Origin: Mariprofundus sp.
GTDB taxonomy: Bacteria; Pseudomonadota; Zetaproteobacteria; Mariprofundales; Mariprofundaceae
Length of the DNA: 64,000 bases
Reading direction: 5' to 3'
Assembly: GCA_021772775.1 (NCBI GenBank)
Contig: JAJFLH010000019.1
Span: 1-64,000 of the forward strand
Position numbers and translations under genes: made by a program
Notes under the pieces: generated by a model
Databases searched by the model: none
What the model was told of the DNA's origin: nothing
What the model saw: the letters and a program-made list of their open reading frames with translations, nothing else
Shown: piece by piece, positions 56,937 to 64,000 of the stretch
Position numbering within the stretch: position 1 is the first letter of the stretch
Layout of the letters: every line of letters starts with the position of its first letter

Positions 56937-57821
56937 TCAGAACTCCAGCTTCAATGGTAGATTCTTTTTGATAGCTTTGGACTCATAACGCCAGCTGCGC
57001 CAGGCAATCCAGATTTTTCTTAGCGGTAGGGTGTGAACCGGGTGCTTCCAGACATCAAACTTCACATCTCTGAGCTCTTTCATATAAGCATAATAGATAG
57101 TCGCCATCACAATGGAGGGGCGGAGGCTCTCTCTATCTTCATCCGGCAGACAGGAGAGTGCCTGTCTGTAGGCGGCTTCGGCTTTATCGGCATATTCACC
57201 CAATAGCTGTTGCATTGCTTCATTGCACTCACCATCTTTGAAATCCTGATCGCTGATGCGGTAACGAATTCTATCTTCCTGAGGAATATAAATTCGGCCA
57301 ATGCGCATATCTTCAGCAACATCACGCAGAATATTGGTCAGCTGTAGCGCTTCTCCCAGTGAAGTAGCAAAATCACGTGATTTACGATTTTTGTAACCGA
57401 ACACTTCGATACTCAACAGGCCAACTACGCCGGCTACACGGTAAATATACAAGGATAGATCAGATGCTTTGAGTATCGGTTTACGCATCACATCCATCAG
57501 CATACCATCAAGAATTTCAGCCAATAACTCTTCATCAATAGCGAAATGTTGTTTGGTCCAGTGTAACTCCTGGCCTACGGGGTGGCTTGGTTTGTCTGCG
57601 AAAACACGGGATAGCTCTTCACGCCAAAATGCCAGTTTGGGGAGTGCGACCTCCTGCTCTTTAATTTCATCAGCAATATCATCTACCTCTCGGCAAAAGG
57701 CATACAGTGCCATAATAGCACGGCGCTGATCTTCAGGTAAAAAGAGAAAGGCATAGAAAAAGGAGGAGCCGGAGCCTCTGGTTTTATCGCGACAATACTG
57801 TTCAGGAGTCATAGGAACCAT
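56937..57821 (-). CDS. hpnD: presqualene diphosphate synthase HpnD
   Basis: 294 residues of the squalene/phytoene synthase family. Two Asp-rich motifs: YAFCREVDDIADE and LTNILRDVAEDMRIGRIYIP. It joins two farnesyl diphosphates to presqualene diphosphate. Start ATG 57821, or the ATG three codons later. It ends inside the ribosome-binding region for hpnE and starts 28 bp after hpnC. Confidence 0.93.
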   Translation of the reverse strand: MVPMTPEQYCRDKTRGSGSSFFYAFLFLPEDQRRAIMALYAFCREVDDIADEIKEQEVALPKLAFWREELSRVFADKPSHPVGQELHWTKQHFAIDEELLAEILDGMLMDVMRKPILKASDLSLYIYRVAGVVGLLSIEVFGYKNRKSRDFATSLGEALQLTNILRDVAEDMRIGRIYIPQEDRIRYRISDQDFKDGECNEAMQQLLGEYADKAEAAYRQALSCLPDEDRESLRPSIVMATIYYAYMKELRDVKFDVWKHPVHTLPLRKIWIAWRSWRYESKAIKKNLPLKLEF

Positions 57822-57849
57822 TCTATAGTCATAGAATTCTGTGCTGTAT

Positions 57850-58758
57850 TCATGATGTTTTATTTATTCCTTTAGGTGGGAGCATAGTGTCTTTTAATAT
57901 GGGTAGAGCGAGAATCTTCCAATCGGATTTACTCACGGTAACGCGTTCATTTAATGGGTCTTCTAACTGTCCAATTCTCTTTAACATCAGGCGGCCGGCA
58001 TGAATGGTCGCAGCAATTTGCAGGCGCAGACGAAAAGGAATCATGCTAAGCAGGGGCACACCAGCCTCAAGAATATTCGCTGTTTCAAGGATGGCTTTTG
58101 ATAAAGCGGGTTGCAGTTTTTTTGAATCAATCTCGCCATCGAGAAGCTGCTGACCGGAAATTCCGAACTCCTGCAGCCAGCTTTCAGGCAGATAGCAGCG
58201 GCCCTTGGGCACGTCGACACTCAAATCCTGCCAGAAATTAATCAGTTGCAGTGCTGAACATATTTTATCCGAGCATTGAATCGCATCTCTTTCACGAATG
58301 CCGTGCAGCTGCAGCATTAAACGCCCAACCGGGTTGGCTGAGTGTTTACAATAAAACAGTAACTCATCCAGTGAGGAGTAGGCATGGATCGTGACATCCA
58401 TTCGAAAGGCGATGAGTAGATTATTTAACTCTTCAATATCGAGGTCGAATGACTGTATGCTATCTCTTAAAGCTATAAATATGGGTTGATCAACGAGCTC
58501 ACCATGCTCGCAGCGCTCCAATAGTGTTTCCCAGGCATCAAGCTGTTTGAGCCGTGTTTCAGGCAAGGCATCACCTTCATCTGCCAGATCATCAGCATGA
58601 CGGGCAAATGCATAAATGGCTGCAACGGCAGGGCGTAAGTCAGAGCGCAACAGCTTGGATGCGGTAGGGAAATTCTCATAGTGACTTCGTGCGATATCCA
58701 GGCAATGTTGATAAGCTTGCGCTAACGGTATTGGCTGTTGTTGTGTCAAATTAGGCAT
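57850..58758 (-). CDS. hpnC: hydroxysqualene synthase HpnC
   Basis: About 302 residues, also squalene/phytoene synthase family: IYAFARHADDLADEGD, then LQLINFWQDLSVDVPKGRCY. It converts presqualene diphosphate to hydroxysqualene. ATG 58758 (MPNLTQQQ) gives a normal length; an in-frame ATG at 58806 would leave only 17 bp to the divergent thiO start, so the shorter form is preferred. Neither has a clear Shine-Dalgarno. No squalene-hopene cyclase is near, so products beyond squalene are not shown by this window. Confidence 0.9.
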   Translation of the reverse strand: MPNLTQQQPIPLAQAYQHCLDIARSHYENFPTASKLLRSDLRPAVAAIYAFARHADDLADEGDALPETRLKQLDAWETLLERCEHGELVDQPIFIALRDSIQSFDLDIEELNNLLIAFRMDVTIHAYSSLDELLFYCKHSANPVGRLMLQLHGIRERDAIQCSDKICSALQLINFWQDLSVDVPKGRCYLPESWLQEFGISGQQLLDGEIDSKKLQPALSKAILETANILEAGVPLLSMIPFRLRLQIAATIHAGRLMLKRIGQLEDPLNERVTVSKSDWKILALPILKDTMLPPKGINKTS

Positions 58759-58823
58759 GGCTGCATGGTGGCAATGCAGCAGAGTTTCCGCAAGCGCATA
58801 AAACATTTTCTAAGGAGAGTAAG

Positions 58824-59996
58824 GTGTCTAATTTTAAACAGGCTGAAGGCAAACGTGTTGCGGTCATTGGTGGCGGCGTGGTCGGTTGCCTGACTGCACT
58901 CTATCTGCATGAGCTTGGTGCCAAACCTATCGTACTTGAAAAAGGGATGACTGGTCAGCAATCATCCTGGGCTGGTGCCGGCATTCTCTGTCCCATTCAT
59001 CCATGGCTCTATCCTGATAGTTTCACCCATCTGATTGATCGCAGTCTGGCCATGTATCCTGCTATGAATGAGATGCTGCTGGATAAAACAGGCCTCTCCA
59101 TGCAGTGGCATAAAAGTGGATTATTGATTCCCTTGTTTGAAGATGATCGCATTCATCACCGTGAAGAAGCGCTGGCCTGGTCTAGGCGTTTTACATGGAA
59201 GGTGGAAGAGCTTGATGCTGCTCAAACTCAAGCGCATGAGAAGACTATTTCTGAGCAGGTGAGTGGTTCACTGCTATGGCCTGAAGTCGGGCAGATTCGA
59301 AATCCACGGCTGCTTGCAGCAGTCAAAAAAGCATTGGAGCTCTGTCATATTCCAGTTCGCGAGCATGCTGAAGTCGTGGCTTTAGGAGAAGACAGTCAGG
59401 GTGATATCAATGCTGTAATACTTGCCAATGGTGAAGTGGTGCCAGCTGATGCGGCATTGCTCGCTGCCGGTAGTTGGAGTGGTGAGCTGGCCAAGCAGAT
59501 CGGCTTGGAGCTACCAGTAGAGCCTGTGAAAGGGCAAATCGTGCTGCTCAAAGATGAACCGGGCAAGATAAATCATATTATCAAACATGATGATGTCTAT
59601 ATGGTACCGCGCTCTGATGGTCATATTCTGGTCGGCGCAAGCATGGAGCGGGTTGGTTTTGAAGAGGGGACTACGGAGAAGGTGATTGATTCACTATTAG
59701 ATGCAACATATCGTATTACACCAGGCCTTAAATCGGCCAAGGTGGTGAATCAATGGATGGGCTTTCGCCCCGGCAGTCCCGACGGTATGCCTTATCTTGG
59801 CCCCGTCGAAGGTCGCCAGGGTTTATGGGTCGCCAGTGGTCATTATCGCAATGGCGTGGCTTTGGCACCAGGAACTGCTGATCTCATGAGTCGCTGGATC
59901 ATGGGAGAAAAACCGGCCATGGATCTTGCTGATTTTAGAGTAGATCGGCCTGTAGTTGAACTCAGTAAGATAGGCTTACCAGCGCGAAGCAAATAG
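58824..59996 (+). CDS. thiO: ThiO-type FAD-dependent glycine oxidase
   Basis: 390 residues of the D-amino-acid oxidase fold. FAD motif VAVIGGGVVGCLTALYL, SSWAGAGILCP, mid-protein EPVKGQIVLLK, DDVYMVPRSDGHILVGASME, and C-terminal GSPDGMPYLGPVEGRQGLW, ASGHYRNGVALAPGTADL. Oxidises glycine to iminoglycine for thiazole synthesis in thiamine formation. GTG start at 58824 with AGGAG at 58813-58817. Divergent from hpnC; other thi genes are not in the window. Confidence 0.9.
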   Translation: MSNFKQAEGKRVAVIGGGVVGCLTALYLHELGAKPIVLEKGMTGQQSSWAGAGILCPIHPWLYPDSFTHLIDRSLAMYPAMNEMLLDKTGLSMQWHKSGLLIPLFEDDRIHHREEALAWSRRFTWKVEELDAAQTQAHEKTISEQVSGSLLWPEVGQIRNPRLLAAVKKALELCHIPVREHAEVVALGEDSQGDINAVILANGEVVPADAALLAAGSWSGELAKQIGLELPVEPVKGQIVLLKDEPGKINHIIKHDDVYMVPRSDGHILVGASMERVGFEEGTTEKVIDSLLDATYRITPGLKSAKVVNQWMGFRPGSPDGMPYLGPVEGRQGLWVASGHYRNGVALAPGTADLMSRWIMGEKPAMDLADFRVDRPVVELSKIGLPARSK

Positions 59997-60140
59997 ACAG
60001 TTGGTACAACCAGGGGAATGGGAGTCTGCTCTGCAATTGCAAAACTTTGGCACCGTTCTTTCTCTACAGTGCAAAGCTGTTTAGTATTCCATTATGGTGA
60101 TAATCGTGCCAGATGATCAGATTAGAGAGGAAGAGTAGTC

Positions 60141-61559
60141 ATGCCAGACCATGAAAAAGCAACTATTCTCATCGTTGATGATACGCCTACGAATATCAGT
60201 CTGATGGAGATCATGCTGAACCCCAAGTACATCGTAAAAGCGGCACGCGATGGTGAAAGTGCCCTGAAAATCTGTTTTTCAAATAGTCCGCCAGACCTTG
60301 TGCTGCTCGATATTATGATGCCGGGCATGAATGGTTATGATGTCTGTCGTCAATTAAAGGCGAATGTTCTTAGTAAAGATATTCCGGTGATTTTTGTTTC
60401 CTCAATGAATCGACACTTTAATGAAGTGCTCGGTTTTGAAGTGGGGGCTGTTGATTATATCAGTGAGCCGATTGTGCCCTCAATTTTGCATGTCAGGATA
60501 AAAAATCAGCTTGAGCTGCGTACGGCGAACAAAAAACTGCAATCTGCCTATCGCTTTATTCGCGATACCTTTGGCCGTTACACCTCCGAAGAGGTGGTTG
60601 ATAGCCTGGTTGATACTCCGGATGGATTGCAACTCGGTGGTGAAAAGCGGCATATATCTGTGTTGATGGCAGATCTCAGGGGTTTTACTTCGCTTTCAGA
60701 GCGGGTATCAGCTGAAGTTGTTGTTGATATCATCAATATTTATCTCGGTGAGATGACGCCGGTGATTCAGAAACATATGGGTACGATCAATGAGTTTATC
60801 GGTGACGCTATCCTGGTTATTTTTGGTGCACCTGTTCAACGCGATGATGATGCCATGCGCGCAGTGCGTTGTGCCGTTGAGATGCAGCTGACCATGGACA
60901 GAGTGAATCGTCGGTTTCAGGACGTCGGTTATCCGCAAGTGAAGATGGGTATTGGTATCAATACAGGCTCTGCGATTGTCGGCAATATAGGCTGTCATAA
61001 ACGCAGTAAATATGGCGTTGTCGGAATGTTGGTGAATACGGCATCGAGAATTGAGTCCTATACTGTAGGTGGCCAGATCCTGATCTCGGAAGCTACGCAT
61101 GATGCATGTGACACCCCGTTGCGTATTGATGATGAAATTAAAGTGATGCCAAAAGGTGTCAGTAAAGAGATGACGATTTTTGATGTTGGTGGCGTTTACG
61201 ATGCGCCTGCACTGTTATTGCCAGAGAAGAACAGCGAGCCTTTGATGCAATTGAGTTTACCTCTAGATGTGCAAATTTCACCCATAGAAGGAAAGTTTTC
61301 TCGTGAAACATTTGGCGGCAAGGTGCTTCGATTGAATGGTTCACTGTTCGAAATGCAGATGGATCAGGACTGTTCTACCTTGAGTAGTTTGAAGCTCGTT
61401 TTAGATGGCACATTTAAGCTCTATGTTAAAGTGGTGCATGCAATTTCAAGTGAACCCATTGTAGCCCAGGTGAGTGTCACTTATATGCCAGAAGAGGTTG
61501 AAACATTCATTGCCAAACTCATGCATGAAGAGAGCTCACGGCAAGAGCATGCGAAATAA
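60141..61559 (+). CDS. response regulator-nucleotide cyclase (REC + class III cyclase)
   Basis: 472 residues. Receiver domain (1-125): ILIVDDTPTN, phosphoacceptor Asp in LLDIMMPGMNG; the conserved Lys of receivers is Glu (DYISEPI). Class III cyclase at about 165-340: metal Asp in MADLRGFTSL, EFIGDAILVIFGAP, and VVGMLVNTASRIES with the Asn and Arg. The ATP-type Lys is replaced by Glu and the usual GD before VN is GM, so ATP versus GTP use cannot be told. The C-terminal 110 residues resemble a PilZ-like beta domain. AGAGAGGAAGAG precedes the ATG. Standalone. Confidence 0.85.
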   Translation: MPDHEKATILIVDDTPTNISLMEIMLNPKYIVKAARDGESALKICFSNSPPDLVLLDIMMPGMNGYDVCRQLKANVLSKDIPVIFVSSMNRHFNEVLGFEVGAVDYISEPIVPSILHVRIKNQLELRTANKKLQSAYRFIRDTFGRYTSEEVVDSLVDTPDGLQLGGEKRHISVLMADLRGFTSLSERVSAEVVVDIINIYLGEMTPVIQKHMGTINEFIGDAILVIFGAPVQRDDDAMRAVRCAVEMQLTMDRVNRRFQDVGYPQVKMGIGINTGSAIVGNIGCHKRSKYGVVGMLVNTASRIESYTVGGQILISEATHDACDTPLRIDDEIKVMPKGVSKEMTIFDVGGVYDAPALLLPEKNSEPLMQLSLPLDVQISPIEGKFSRETFGGKVLRLNGSLFEMQMDQDCSTLSSLKLVLDGTFKLYVKVVHAISSEPIVAQVSVTYMPEEVETFIAKLMHEESSRQEHAK

Positions 61560-61603
61560 GTAGAAGTGCTCTGGCTAATGGTCGCTGGCTGCGCCATTCA
61601 CTT

Positions 61604-61637
61604 CGTCATACCCGACCTGATCGTGATCGGGTATCCA
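61604..61637. repeat. REP-like extragenic hairpin
   Basis: CGTCATACCCGACC...GATCGGGTATCCAG, with perfect arms ATACCCGA (61608-61615) and TCGGGTAT (61627-61634). Same class of CGTCAT...ATCCA extragenic elements as at 4001. The rest of 61560-61858 holds no gene; a G10 run lies at 61779-61788. Confidence 0.6.
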
Positions 61638-61858
61638 GAAAAAATTGAGTGAGTGGATTGATTGGGTGCTTTGCCTCTCACCCTACGGGCGACTTTTATT
61701 CGTCCAAACGACTTCGTCTTTTTGTCTCGCCTGCGCGGGAAGAAGGTGAATGCTGCTTACAACAGAGAAGCGACCCATGGGGGGGGGGCGCGTATTGATT
61801 AACTGCTGTCATGCCCAATTAGGTCGGAAAAAATATTAATAAGACCCTGATTTCATGT

Positions 61859-62272
61859 TCATGAAAAGTAGCGCAGTTGATGCAAGAGTCGTATTTTTAA
61901 ACTTTCACCCAGCAGTCTACTGGCGATATATGCGTGTAGTTTCTTATAATCTTTACGTTCTAAGCGTTCAAATTCAGCCCCGAAAAAACTGTCACGTATG
62001 TGCACAATTCTTACTGTTGCAGAGATAGTATAAGAGACAGGTATAGGTAAAAGAATTAAAATCTCAATCTTGTCAGCCAGATTATATCCTTCAAAACCAT
62101 GGGCAACATCAATACCTACCCCTCGTAATGAGATATCAGTGGCTATGTTAACTTCAATGAAGTTTTTACCCATAAGGTCAATCCGTATCGGATGCCCTTC
62201 TTCAGGAAGTAGACGGATTAACCGTCTTTTGCTCGATTGATTATCAGCCCTGAGCGTAAAATTATCGGGCAT
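61859..62272 (-). CDS. PilZ domain protein
   Basis: 137 residues. PilZ signature: SSKRRLIRLLP near the start and ATDISLRGVGI (D/NxSxxG), followed by beta strands (RIVHIRDSFFGAEFERL). Should bind cyclic di-GMP and act on motility, adhesion or envelope targets. Lies 80 bp from the repeat lipoprotein gene on the same strand, possibly cotranscribed with it. No diguanylate cyclase is in the window. Confidence 0.8.
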   Translation of the reverse strand: MPDNFTLRADNQSSKRRLIRLLPEEGHPIRIDLMGKNFIEVNIATDISLRGVGIDVAHGFEGYNLADKIEILILLPIPVSYTISATVRIVHIRDSFFGAEFERLERKDYKKLHAYIASRLLGESLKIRLLHQLRYFS

Positions 62273-62351
62273 AGCTTCACCTCACAGCGCATCCTGCAAG
62301 TCATTGTCAGGCGGCTTTTTATGAAAGCAAAAAGGGAGCCAATTCAACGGT

Positions 62352-63719
62352 CTATCTATATTTCGCTCGCCAATCACCAAAGTCATCACGAAACAGGCGG
62401 AAGTCCACTACGGTATCAAATGCAACCACCTGCTCATTTACTTTGTCGATCTCCAGATCACATGTGCCAATCAGACGTATTCTATAAGGCCAGAATTCAC
62501 GACGTTGATTGAAGTGTCCGCGTTTTATCACCCTGATGCTGTTAACTACCACATCTTCAGTATATCCACGGTGCACATCATGCAACCAGCTTAGCGGTAT
62601 ACCATTGCTCACACTCTGCTGAACCAATGCCTTGAGTTGATGAGAATCCGGTGGAATAAACGATCTGGCTCGTTTGGCCATCTCTGTGGCATCACGAAAG
62701 CCCGGCAGAAATGCATTGGCCTGGTCAAATTCAGTTGCTGCCTGAGAGAACTTATACTGATCCATATGGTGCATGGCCTGTTGATAATGTTTGAGTGCAT
62801 CGGCTCTGTTGGCCAGATCAGTGTAGTGGGGGATCAATCTATGGACATCCCGAAAGTCAGCCACAAATGAGCGCGAGACTTCAAACTCTTTCACCGCACT
62901 CCTGTAGTCCTGATTGGCCGCTAGTTGTTCTCCTTTAACATAATGGGTTAGCGCATCTTCCTGGTCGGCAATATTTTTGTATTTGATTGCTAGAAGATGT
63001 GCATTCTTAAAGCCGTGAATAAACTCATCGGCTTTAGCAAATGCTATGGAAGCAGCGCGATGTTGATGGTTTTGAACATCCTGAACGCCGTAACCATAAT
63101 AGAGTTTTGCATCCGCCAGATCAGCCAGATGTTTGGACTTTGATGCCAGACTTAATGCATTTTTATATGGGTTAATAAACGATAGGGCCTTATTGAATTC
63201 ACTGCTGGCCTGCCGATGAGTCTGAGCTGCTGCATAGCGTTGACCACTAAGATAATGAGCTTCGGCAGCTTTTTCATAAGCTACACTGCGCGCTTCATTC
63301 ACATGCCGAGGCTGTAGCTGTAAAAGTCGATCCATAGCCTTTAGATTCGTATTGGATACTCGGTTTTTTTCAATGTATAGCTTGAGTGACAGCTGAATCT
63401 TCTGAACCGTTTTGTTTAGAGCAATGATGCGGTCATAGGCGTAGGCCGCTCTGTCCCAATCAGCTATAGCTTTAGCCTGTTCGATTTCAGCTAGTTTCTG
63501 TCTATATGCACCTTCCGAAACTTCAGAAAATAGAGCCAGTGCTTTTTGATTTGCTATCTCTGCTTGTAGTGAAAGTGCCGTATGGTCGAAAGCCTGATTA
63601 TATGCTCCTCTCTCCACACTCTGCTGCGCTAACTTGAGCTTCTGTTCAGAAACAGTTGCGCAAGCCCCAAGCAGGGCAAGTAAGCCAATGACTATAACGA
63701 CCTTCTTGAACAGATTCAT
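62352..63719 (-). CDS. TPR-like repeat lipoprotein
   Basis: 455 residues. Signal peptide with lipobox LLGAC (Cys near 20). The body has four or more helical repeats of about 40-45 residues with KALSFINPYKNALSLASKSK, ADEFIHGFKNAHLLAIKYKN, SRSFVADFRDVHRLIPHYTD and ANAFLPGFRDATEMAKRARS. A beta-rich C-terminus (SIRVIKRGHFNQRREFWPYR) follows. Function unknown; probably an outer-membrane or periplasmic scaffold. No partner identified except the nearby PilZ gene. Confidence 0.7.
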   Translation of the reverse strand: MNLFKKVVIVIGLLALLGACATVSEQKLKLAQQSVERGAYNQAFDHTALSLQAEIANQKALALFSEVSEGAYRQKLAEIEQAKAIADWDRAAYAYDRIIALNKTVQKIQLSLKLYIEKNRVSNTNLKAMDRLLQLQPRHVNEARSVAYEKAAEAHYLSGQRYAAAQTHRQASSEFNKALSFINPYKNALSLASKSKHLADLADAKLYYGYGVQDVQNHQHRAASIAFAKADEFIHGFKNAHLLAIKYKNIADQEDALTHYVKGEQLAANQDYRSAVKEFEVSRSFVADFRDVHRLIPHYTDLANRADALKHYQQAMHHMDQYKFSQAATEFDQANAFLPGFRDATEMAKRARSFIPPDSHQLKALVQQSVSNGIPLSWLHDVHRGYTEDVVVNSIRVIKRGHFNQRREFWPYRIRLIGTCDLEIDKVNEQVVAFDTVVDFRLFRDDFGDWRAKYR

Positions 63720-64000
63720 CTTTCCACCTCCAAGCTACAGCGCTTAGCTTAACCACTTAAAATATATCGGCAGTAAGTATGTATGCACTACTAGGGGATA
63801 TTTGTGCGCTAGAGGAGAAAAGTAGGAGGACGGGTTTATGGTTTGATAGAATTCCATGCAGAGAGACATTGTGCAGATTCAAATTGATGATCAATGCCAG
63901 ACAGAGGATCTGTGAAAGAGAGGTTTTTGGCCAACAGTTGCAACGGCTTGGAGTAATCCACTTTGACAGATTCAGGCACTAGCTCGGGGTAGAATCTATC
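63720..64000. other. 281-bp terminal region, no gene recognised
   Basis: Upstream side of the repeat lipoprotein gene, so its promoter should lie in the first part; GGAGGTGG before ATG 63719 is the ribosome binding site. A 67-codon plus-strand open frame here has no family resemblance and is probably incidental. The window edge cuts what follows. Confidence 0.4.

Noticed and set aside
63779-63982. A 67-codon plus-strand open frame near the right edge
   Set aside because: No ribosome binding site or recognisable motifs; composition looks non-coding.

Overview
The window reads as a bacterial chromosome segment from a Gram-negative, ubiquinone-using proteobacterium. The evidence is a Tol envelope cluster, a BamB lipoprotein, Coq7 of ubiquinone synthesis, an hpnCDE squalene cluster, pyruvate:ferredoxin oxidoreductase, and several one- and two-component sensors. 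The mix of squalene genes, PFOR, oxygen-binding proteins and many sensory genes would fit a microaerophile such as a zetaproteobacterium (Mariprofundus-like). That is an inference from gene content; no 16S or other marker is present.

Layout. 1-3440 is accessory: a GIY-YIG protein in a possible integron-like cassette, a small membrane protein, DUF454 and DUF1653 genes, and a dead IS3-family element. 3441-4061 is noncoding and holds a three-box DnaA cluster and a REP-like hairpin. 4062-10815 carries selO, purT, a YajD-like HNH protein and carB. 10909-17220 is a housekeeping run: greA, DUF4149, AI-2E-type permease, yfgM-like, bamB, der, ratA, rnfH. 17380-26994 is patchy and holds several remnants (an in-frame HEPN/MNT fusion, a hemC fragment broken at a G9 run, a disrupted DUF1232 gene) beside a flavin monooxygenase, phosphatidylserine decarboxylase, an orphan NarL-type kinase and small unknown genes.

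27246-36914 is sensory: a NIT-domain chemoreceptor, a solute-binding lipoprotein next to a hybrid histidine kinase, a bicupin protein and a SPOR-domain protein with a 24-bp repeat tract. 37599-44240 is a redox block (SthA-like transhydrogenase, NifJ, GltD-like flavoprotein). 44470-49647 is the minus-strand run yebC-ruvC-ruvA-ruvB-ybgC-tolQ-tolR-tolA. 49972-54577 groups three Roadblock/LC7-type proteins, an oxygen-binding diiron protein, a stand-alone protoglobin and a kinase-like/metallophosphatase fusion; this is the best candidate for an undescribed oxygen-signalling module. 54694-59996 has coq7, a second DnaA cluster with the same geometry as the first, hpnEDC (hpnE apparently starts at AUU) and thiO. 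60141-63719 has a response-regulator/nucleotide cyclase, a PilZ protein and a repeat lipoprotein.

No rRNA, tRNA or CRISPR array was recognised. Start sites were chosen from visible Shine-Dalgarno sequences. Functional names rest on motif recognition by eye, without database searches.
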